Source: Planctomycetaceae bacterium UBA2972 (GTDB taxonomy: Bacteria; Planctomycetota; Planctomycetia; Pirellulales; Pirellulaceae). From it: DNA of 11,271 nucleotides. The translations under genes were made by a program, and so were the position numbers. Below are positions 6,508-11,271 of the stretch, piece after piece. The notes under the pieces are model-generated. The model was not told the DNA's origin. It did not search any database and saw only the letters and a program-made list of their open reading frames with translations. The DNA is taken from NCBI GenBank assembly GCA_002348315.1, contig DEAW01000161.1:11176-22446 (forward strand). Reading direction: 5' to 3'. Each line of letters starts with the position of its first letter. Within the stretch, counting starts at the first letter, position 1.

Positions 6508-9216
6508 ATGAAAGACTCGTTCTTATTATTACTGTTTGTTTTGCTGTTTGGTTCGTTTGCCGAGCTGCAATCTGCTGAGCGTCAGGCTTCTCCATTGTCT
6601 TCGGTGGATCAGCGATTTAAGAGTGCTGCTGTTAGCGAGACTCCGGATTTCCAACGGCATGTCGTTCCCTTGATGAGCAGGTTAGGGTGTAACGGCCGAG
6701 CATGCCATGGCTCCTTTCAGGGACGCGGTGGATTTCAGTTATCTCTGTTTGGTTACGACTTTGCAGTGGATCACAAAGCACTGTTCGATGAAGAGAGTCC
6801 GCGAGTTAACGTTGAGACGCCTGATGAAAGTTTGATTATCTCGAAGCCCACAGATGATTACGCCCATGAAGGTGGAAAACGTTATGAAAAAGGTGGCTGG
6901 GAATACAACGTCATTCACAAATGGATTGCTGGTGGAGCAGAATTTGAAACCGAATCGATTTCGAAACTGCTAGACGTGGAGATCACTCCGAACGAACTCC
7001 AATTCTCCAAGCCAGGACAAACGGTGCAGTTAAAAGTCGTCGCTGTTTGGGAAGATGGCAGTCGTGAAGATGTCACTCCCCTAGTGCGGTATTACACAAA
7101 CGATGATCTGATTGCGGATGTTGATGAAAACGGTTTGGTGACATCGGGTGAGTCGAAAGGGGATACACACGTTGTTATTTCTTATGACAAAGCTGTTGTA
7201 CCGATTCCAGTACTGAGGCCACTTACCAATCTGGTTGGCAAGAAGTATCCCAAAGTAGAGACTCCGACTCGTGTTGATGAACTGGTCGTTGAAAAACTAC
7301 GGAAGCTGGGAATTGTACCGTCGGAACTGGGGTCCGATGCAGAATTTCTCCGACGCGTGTCGCTGGATATTTCCGGCACGCTTCCCACAGCAACGGAAAC
7401 GGCAGATTTTCTTAATGACAAATCTCCCAACAAGCGAGCACAAAAGGTGGAGGCCTTGCTTAACAGTCCGGGATATGCGTCCTGGTGGGCGACCAAGCTT
7501 AGTGATTTCACAGGGAATAATGATCAACAACTGGTGAATACGTCCCCGATTCGTACGGGGCCCGGTGAAATCTGGTTTAAGTGGATTGAACAACGTGTTG
7601 CTCAGAATATTCCTTATGACGAACTTGCCGAGGGAATCATTTTGGGTACGTCGATGGAATCGGGACAGTCTTATGATGAATTCTGTAAAGAAATGACCTC
7701 GTTGCACAGCAATAATGAGCTTGATGTATCCGGAATGAAAACGATGCCATACTACTGGGCGCGTCGAGAATTCCGCTTACCACCTGAGCGGGCGATTAGT
7801 TTTGCTTACGCTTTTATGGGGATTCGTATTCAGTGTGCTCAATGTCATAAGCATCCCTTTGATGTATGGTCCAAACAGGACTTCGCTGAGTTTTCCAATT
7901 TCTTTACCGGAGTGCGTTTAGCGAATACGCCACCGGGCAGAGATGATCGAGATCAATACAATAAGATGATCAGCGATTTAGGGCTTGAGGGTTTGCGTGG
8001 CGGAGATTTACGCCGCAGACTGACCAACGAAATCCGCAAAGGCTCGGTCGTACCGTTTCCCGTTGTACACACCTATCCTGGCCGAAAAGTAGATGAAAAT
8101 GGGCGGGCCAATGGAGAGATGGTTACCGAAGCGACGATTTTGGGGGACACCACCATCACTTTTGAACGTGGGGACGATTTGCGAGTTCCTCTGATGGAAT
8201 GGTTGCGAGGTCCTGAGAATCCGTACTTTGCCAGGGCATTTGTTAATCGTGTTTGGGCTAACTATTTTGGGCGTGGCATCGTTGATCCGCCGGATGACCT
8301 CAGCCCGGCAAATGCACCCAGCAATAAAGCCTTGCTCGACTATCTCACAAAAGGTTTTATCGAAAATGACTTTGATATGAAGTGGGTTCATCGTGAGATT
8401 GTGATGAGTCGCACGTATCAAATAACCTGGGTCTCCAATGATACGAATGCTCAGGACAAAACGAACTTTAGTCATCAATTACCTCGACGATTGCCGGCTG
8501 AGGTCATGGTGGATGCCCTACGATTGGCGACCTCCTCCGATACGGAAGCCACTCGAATGCATCATGAAATGGCTGGGCGAAGTATCGCCATTGCGACTTC
8601 GAGCGAGAGGTACTTGCAGGGCGGGACAGCAGAAGCGTTTCCCTTGATGGTCTTTGGACGATCGACGCGGGAAAGTAATTGCGAATGTGATCGCTCAGCA
8701 GACGCGACTCTCCTGCAAACCGTCTTTTTGCAAAACGATGAGGTGGTTTACGATTTAATGAATCGTCGAAACACCGGTTGGTTGGATCAGGTTGCTAAGA
8801 ATTATGATGTGCCGTTTACCGCTCGGGCTACTCAGCCGAATCGCCGTCCGGAGAATTATGAAGAACTGATGCAGACGCTTGATAAGCGAATTGAGAATTT
8901 AAAAAAAACTGTAAAGACTAATCCATCGAGGAAAGAAGCTTTGGCAAATGCCCTGACAGCTCGCCGACGTAATATCAGTCAATTTGGATTGCCGGATTAC
9001 CTGAAAGAACAGCAAGCTGCCGACGCGACGTTGAGTCAGGAGCAAAAAGAAGAGATTGTTCAGCAGGCCTACCTGCGGACACTTACACGGTATCCGAATG
9101 AAACCGAGTTAGCTCGAAGTATCGAGTTCATTGATAATTCCAATGACAAGATCAATGGTGTTCGAGGCTTGTTGTGGGCATTGGTGAATACCAAAGAATT
9201 TATTCTTAATCACTAA
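6508..9216 (+). CDS. Exported DUF1549/DUF1553 (PSCyt/PSD1) protein with an Ig-like domain
   Basis: A 902-residue exported protein of a family strongly expanded in planctomycetes. A signal peptide covers about 1-23 (MKDSFLLLLFVLLFGSFAEL). Residues 61-67 are CNGRACH, a C-x4-C-H form of a cytochrome-like motif, in the typical context '..LGCNGRACHGSFQGRGGF'. Residues about 157-236 resemble a BIG2 Ig-like domain. DUF1549 spans about 253-470 and includes a canonical heme-type C-x-x-C-H in 'CAQCHKHPFD' (443-452). DUF1553 spans about 560-900, with 'NRVWANYFGRGIVDP' (580-594), 'CECDRSADATLLQ' (725-737) and the family ending '..LLWALVNTKEFILNH'. Heme binding is suggested by the motifs but not shown. 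GGGGAG lies 11 nt before the ATG. The gene is followed after 54 bp by a DUF1501 gene, and the pair probably forms one transcript. The reaction of the family is unknown; a periplasmic or surface redox or degradative role is inference. Confidence 0.95.
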   Translation: MKDSFLLLLFVLLFGSFAELQSAERQASPLSSVDQRFKSAAVSETPDFQRHVVPLMSRLGCNGRACHGSFQGRGGFQLSLFGYDFAVDHKALFDEESPRVNVETPDESLIISKPTDDYAHEGGKRYEKGGWEYNVIHKWIAGGAEFETESISKLLDVEITPNELQFSKPGQTVQLKVVAVWEDGSREDVTPLVRYYTNDDLIADVDENGLVTSGESKGDTHVVISYDKAVVPIPVLRPLTNLVGKKYPKVETPTRVDELVVEKLRKLGIVPSELGSDAEFLRRVSLDISGTLPTATETADFLNDKSPNKRAQKVEALLNSPGYASWWATKLSDFTGNNDQQLVNTSPIRTGPGEIWFKWIEQRVAQNIPYDELAEGIILGTSMESGQSYDEFCKEMTSLHSNNELDVSGMKTMPYYWARREFRLPPERAISFAYAFMGIRIQCAQCHKHPFDVWSKQDFAEFSNFFTGVRLANTPPGRDDRDQYNKMISDLGLEGLRGGDLRRRLTNEIRKGSVVPFPVVHTYPGRKVDENGRANGEMVTEATILGDTTITFERGDDLRVPLMEWLRGPENPYFARAFVNRVWANYFGRGIVDPPDDLSPANAPSNKALLDYLTKGFIENDFDMKWVHREIVMSRTYQITWVSNDTNAQDKTNFSHQLPRRLPAEVMVDALRLATSSDTEATRMHHEMAGRSIAIATSSERYLQGGTAEAFPLMVFGRSTRESNCECDRSADATLLQTVFLQNDEVVYDLMNRRNTGWLDQVAKNYDVPFTARATQPNRRPENYEELMQTLDKRIENLKKTVKTNPSRKEALANALTARRRNISQFGLPDYLKEQQAADATLSQEQKEEIVQQAYLRTLTRYPNETELARSIEFIDNSNDKINGVRGLLWALVNTKEFILNH

Positions 9217-9270
9217 GTGTGATTTCAGTACTAATTAGAGTGCGATTAGAAAATAGAGAAAGAAGTAGAT

Positions 9271-10575
9271 ATGGCAATTCACAAGACTTGTGATGGAGTA
9301 CAACGCCGCGATTTTTTGCGAGTGGGTGTTGCTGGCATGGCAGGCATGAATCTGGCGAGTTATCTCAGTATGGCTGAGGCCGGGGAGTTGGCTCAGAGTC
9401 AGGGTAAGAATGCCATCTTCGTGAATCTCAATGGTGGACCTTCGCACATGGACACCTTTGACTTGAAACCGGATGCTCCCACGGAATATCGCGGTATTTT
9501 TAATCCTATCAAGACGAATGTGAATGGAGTGGAATTTAGCGAGCATCTGCCGAATTTGGCTAAGTGTGCCGATAAATTTGCGATTTTCCGTGGCGTCTCA
9601 CATACACTCGGAGCTCACCGGCTGGGTACCGAGTATGTCAATACGGGGAATCGTCCGTTAGCTTCATTGGAATATCCGGGATATGGTGCAGTGGTTACGA
9701 AAGAGCTTTCTGAGCCCACGGATATTCCTCAGTTCGTCGCGATTCCGCGAAGTTCTCAACGAGCGGGATTCTTAGGAGTACGATACGCGCCACTGAATAC
9801 CGGCCGCACACCAACGATTGGCAGTCCGTTTTCGGTTCGAGGGGTTTCGCTGGGATCAGGTTTGACTGTCACCGAAGTAAAAAAACGCAAGTCGTTATTG
9901 AATGATCTGGATTCGACTTTCGCCGGAGCGGAACAGAATAGTCAGTTGCTCGAAGGTCTGGATGAGTTTAGCAAACAGGCTCACGCAATGATTACTTCTC
10001 CGCGCAGTCGTCAGGCCTTTGATATTAGTAAAGAATCGGATGCGTTTTCAGCCAAATTTGGTGAATCGTCGTTTGGTGCAAGCTGCCTGCTGGCAACTCG
10101 ATTGGTGGAAGCGGGTGTGAAATTCGTTACGCTGACCTACGGTGGTTGGGATACGCACCGTGACAACTTTACGTCGCTGAAGGATCGACAGTTACCCAGT
10201 TTTGATCAGGGTTTGGCAGGACTGTTTGTTGGTTTGGAAGAAAAGGGATTACTGGATTCGACGGTGGTCTATGTTACGGGCGAATTCGGTAGAACTCCGA
10301 AAATCAATTCTCGTACGGCCGAAGGAGGTCGCGATCACTATCCTCGTTGTATGTTCATGTTGATGGCCGGTGGCGGAGTCCGCGGTGGTCAGGTGATTGG
10401 TAAGAGTGACGAGAAAGCGACAGCGCCGGTGAATGAAGCGATCACGCCGGATGATGTGGCTGCGACCTTCTATCAGGCGATGGGGATCGATCACTTGAAG
10501 GAATATCATACTTCGACAGGTCGTCCGATCATGATCGTTCGCGATGGAACTCCAATCGCTCAGGCCTTTGCCTAA
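9271..10575 (+). CDS. Tat-exported DUF1501 protein
   Basis: A 434-residue DUF1501 protein. The N-terminus carries a twin-arginine signal, 'QRRDFLRVG' (11-19) followed by a weakly hydrophobic stretch, so it should be exported folded. DUF1501 proteins are related to the alkaline phosphatase/sulfatase fold, and the expected metal-site-like motifs are present: 'NGGPSHMDTFDLKP' (54-67), 'GGWDTH' (291-296), 'GEFGRTPK' (337-344) and 'GRDHYP' (353-358). A purine-rich stretch precedes the ATG, with no strong Shine-Dalgarno. It lies 54 bp after the DUF1549/DUF1553 gene and before a strong terminator, the usual two-gene order in planctomycetes. The partner proteins probably act together outside the cytoplasmic membrane, but substrate and reaction are not established. 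Length is normal for the family and no key motif is missing. Confidence 0.95.
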   Translation: MAIHKTCDGVQRRDFLRVGVAGMAGMNLASYLSMAEAGELAQSQGKNAIFVNLNGGPSHMDTFDLKPDAPTEYRGIFNPIKTNVNGVEFSEHLPNLAKCADKFAIFRGVSHTLGAHRLGTEYVNTGNRPLASLEYPGYGAVVTKELSEPTDIPQFVAIPRSSQRAGFLGVRYAPLNTGRTPTIGSPFSVRGVSLGSGLTVTEVKKRKSLLNDLDSTFAGAEQNSQLLEGLDEFSKQAHAMITSPRSRQAFDISKESDAFSAKFGESSFGASCLLATRLVEAGVKFVTLTYGGWDTHRDNFTSLKDRQLPSFDQGLAGLFVGLEEKGLLDSTVVYVTGEFGRTPKINSRTAEGGRDHYPRCMFMLMAGGGVRGGQVIGKSDEKATAPVNEAITPDDVAATFYQAMGIDHLKEYHTSTGRPIMIVRDGTPIAQAFA

Positions 10576-10602
10576 ACGTACCTGTAGAATTCGAATGATT
10601 AG

Positions 10603-10643
10603 AAAACCTGTGGCAGATTTGTCACAGGTTTTTTTATTTTTTT
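10603..10643 (+). terminator. Intrinsic terminator of the PSCyt/DUF1501 operon
   Basis: A 12-bp stem is formed by AAAACCTGTGGC (10603-10614) and GTCACAGGTTTT (10621-10632), with one G-T wobble and the loop AGATTT. It runs directly into a T-rich tract (seven T, A, seven T). It begins 27 nt after the DUF1501 stop codon. Confidence 0.93.
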
Positions 10644-10690
10644 CCGGCTACCATCCCTTCTCGCTCTCTACCTCTATACAAGCACACTGT

Positions 10691-10696
10691 AAGGAG
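10691..10696 (+). promoter_or_regulatory. Ribosome binding site for the last gene
   Basis: AAGGAG lies 4 nt before an ATG at 10701 and 7 nt before a second ATG at 10704. The latter spacing is the more usual, so 10704 is preferred. Confidence 0.6.
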
Positions 10697-10703
10697 AAGC
10701 ATG

Positions 10704-11255
10704 ATGGTGAAAAACGGTCAACAACAGAGACGTTGGAGTGGAGCAATTGCGACAAGCCTATTGATGATAGTGTTGGGTTGCGTCGGGGCAGTGAATATTG
10801 CTTTGAGTAGGAACGTGAGTCCGCCTAAAGTACTCAAAAACACGACGATGTCGCATTACAGGAGTCGAGCTCCGGATCAATCAGATAGAGAGCTGGCAAA
10901 TAGACATCAGACTGGATTCGGCAGAGATGGGCAGTATGACGAACTAGACGAACGAGACCAACAAAATCAACGAGGCCAGCCAGTTCAGCGAAATCAGCAT
11001 CTGCAGAATCTGCAGCCGTTACCCATCGAAAAGGCCAAGCAGTTAAACGGGTTCAAGCCCCGGCTACCGGCGTATTACAGCAAGCTAGTGACCCCTGTGC
11101 AGCGAGAGCGAATTTACTGGATTCAACAGCGTTATTTTCTGGAGATTCAAAAGTACCAGCAGCATATCGAGAAACTGGAAACTGAGAGGGATAAGGTTAT
11201 TCACAGAGTACTAACACCCGACCAACAAGAAAGGCTGAGACAGTTGAGCGATTAG
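10704..11255 (+). CDS. Membrane-anchored small protein with LTPxQ-like helical C-terminus
   Basis: 183 residues from the ATG at 10704 (184 from 10701). One hydrophobic segment at about 13-35 serves as signal anchor or signal peptide. It includes 'VLGC' (23-26), an imperfect lipobox, so lipidation is possible. A polar, glutamine- and arginine-rich disordered stretch follows (about 50-107). The C-terminal part (about 115-183) is helical: 'YYSKLVTPVQRERIYWIQQRY', a coiled-coil-like 'IEKLETERDKVI', then 'LTPDQQERLRQL'. Paired 'TP.QR..I' and 'LTP.Q...L' motifs recall the LTxxQ repeats of CpxP/Spy-type periplasmic proteins, and similar helical tails occur in many planctomycete hypothetical proteins. 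A chaperone or stress role is only an analogy. The gene follows a terminator and so must have its own promoter; none is clear. Its stop codon lies inside the 8-bp repeat array. Confidence 0.88.
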   Translation: MVKNGQQQRRWSGAIATSLLMIVLGCVGAVNIALSRNVSPPKVLKNTTMSHYRSRAPDQSDRELANRHQTGFGRDGQYDELDERDQQNQRGQPVQRNQHLQNLQPLPIEKAKQLNGFKPRLPAYYSKLVTPVQRERIYWIQQRYFLEIQKYQQHIEKLETERDKVIHRVLTPDQQERLRQLSD

Positions 11256-11271
11256 ACAGTTAAACAGTTAA
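11241..11271. repeat. 8-bp tandem repeat overlapping the end of the last gene, cut by the window edge
   Basis: Successive octamers CAGTTGAG, CGATTAGA, CAGTTAAA and CAGTTAA(-) run to the edge of the window. On the minus strand the unit reads YYTAAYTG, the same consensus as the array at 85-116 but inverted. The last gene's final codons and its TAG stop are part of the first two, more diverged, units. The array may continue beyond the window. Confidence 0.6.

Noticed and set aside
6396..6578. 60-residue open frame before the DUF1549 gene
   Set aside because: It starts with TTG without a ribosome binding site and overlaps the signal peptide region of the well-supported DUF1549 gene.
7297..7707. 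Minus-strand open frames inside the DUF1549/DUF1553 gene (also 7182-7511, 8008-8478)
   Set aside because: These are shadows of a strongly supported coding frame, with cysteine-, arginine- and serine-rich translations typical of antisense frames.
10675..10680. TATACA as a -10 box for the last gene
   Set aside because: The only match is the hexamer itself; nothing resembling a -35 lies 16-19 bp upstream.

Overview
The window looks like chromosomal DNA from a member of the Planctomycetota. The strongest evidence is an adjacent gene pair in which a large DUF1549/DUF1553 (PSCyt/PSD1) protein is followed by a twin-arginine DUF1501 protein, a pairing characteristic of that phylum. Base composition is moderate (roughly half G+C), genes are loosely packed, and GTG/TTG starts are common. 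I cannot name the genus. There are no tRNAs, rRNAs, CRISPR arrays, transposases or phage genes.

Layout. Positions 1-538 hold no convincing complete gene. They contain an 8-bp tandem repeat, a strong hairpin terminator and several inverted repeats. A small minus-strand gene of unknown function (539-991) is divergent from a TPR lipoprotein gene (1137-2039). A probable promoter then precedes two translationally coupled CNNM/DUF21 (CorB/CorC-type) membrane protein genes (2123-3379 and 3376-4329). These converge on a minus-strand gene for a double-length ABC-2 type permease (4366-6210) with no ATPase gene beside it. A 297-bp divergent gap with leader hairpins precedes the DUF1549/DUF1553 gene (6508-9216) and the DUF1501 gene (9271-10575), which end at a textbook intrinsic terminator. 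The last gene (10704-11255) encodes a small membrane-anchored protein with an LTPxQ-like C-terminal helical region, and it ends inside a second array of the 8-bp repeat.

How the genes fit together. Almost every product is predicted to be in or beyond the cytoplasmic membrane: a lipoprotein, two cation-transport-type proteins, a permease, two exported proteins and an anchored helical protein. Only two gene pairs are linked tightly enough to suggest joint function: the two CNNM proteins (4-nt overlap, possible heteromer) and the PSCyt/DUF1501 pair (54-nt gap, shared terminator). I do not see a clearly new multi-gene system. The items most worth a second look are the 8-bp repeats that carry stop codons in all six frames, a 15-bp inverted repeat and possible structured RNA in the left non-coding region, and the asymmetric CNNM pair.
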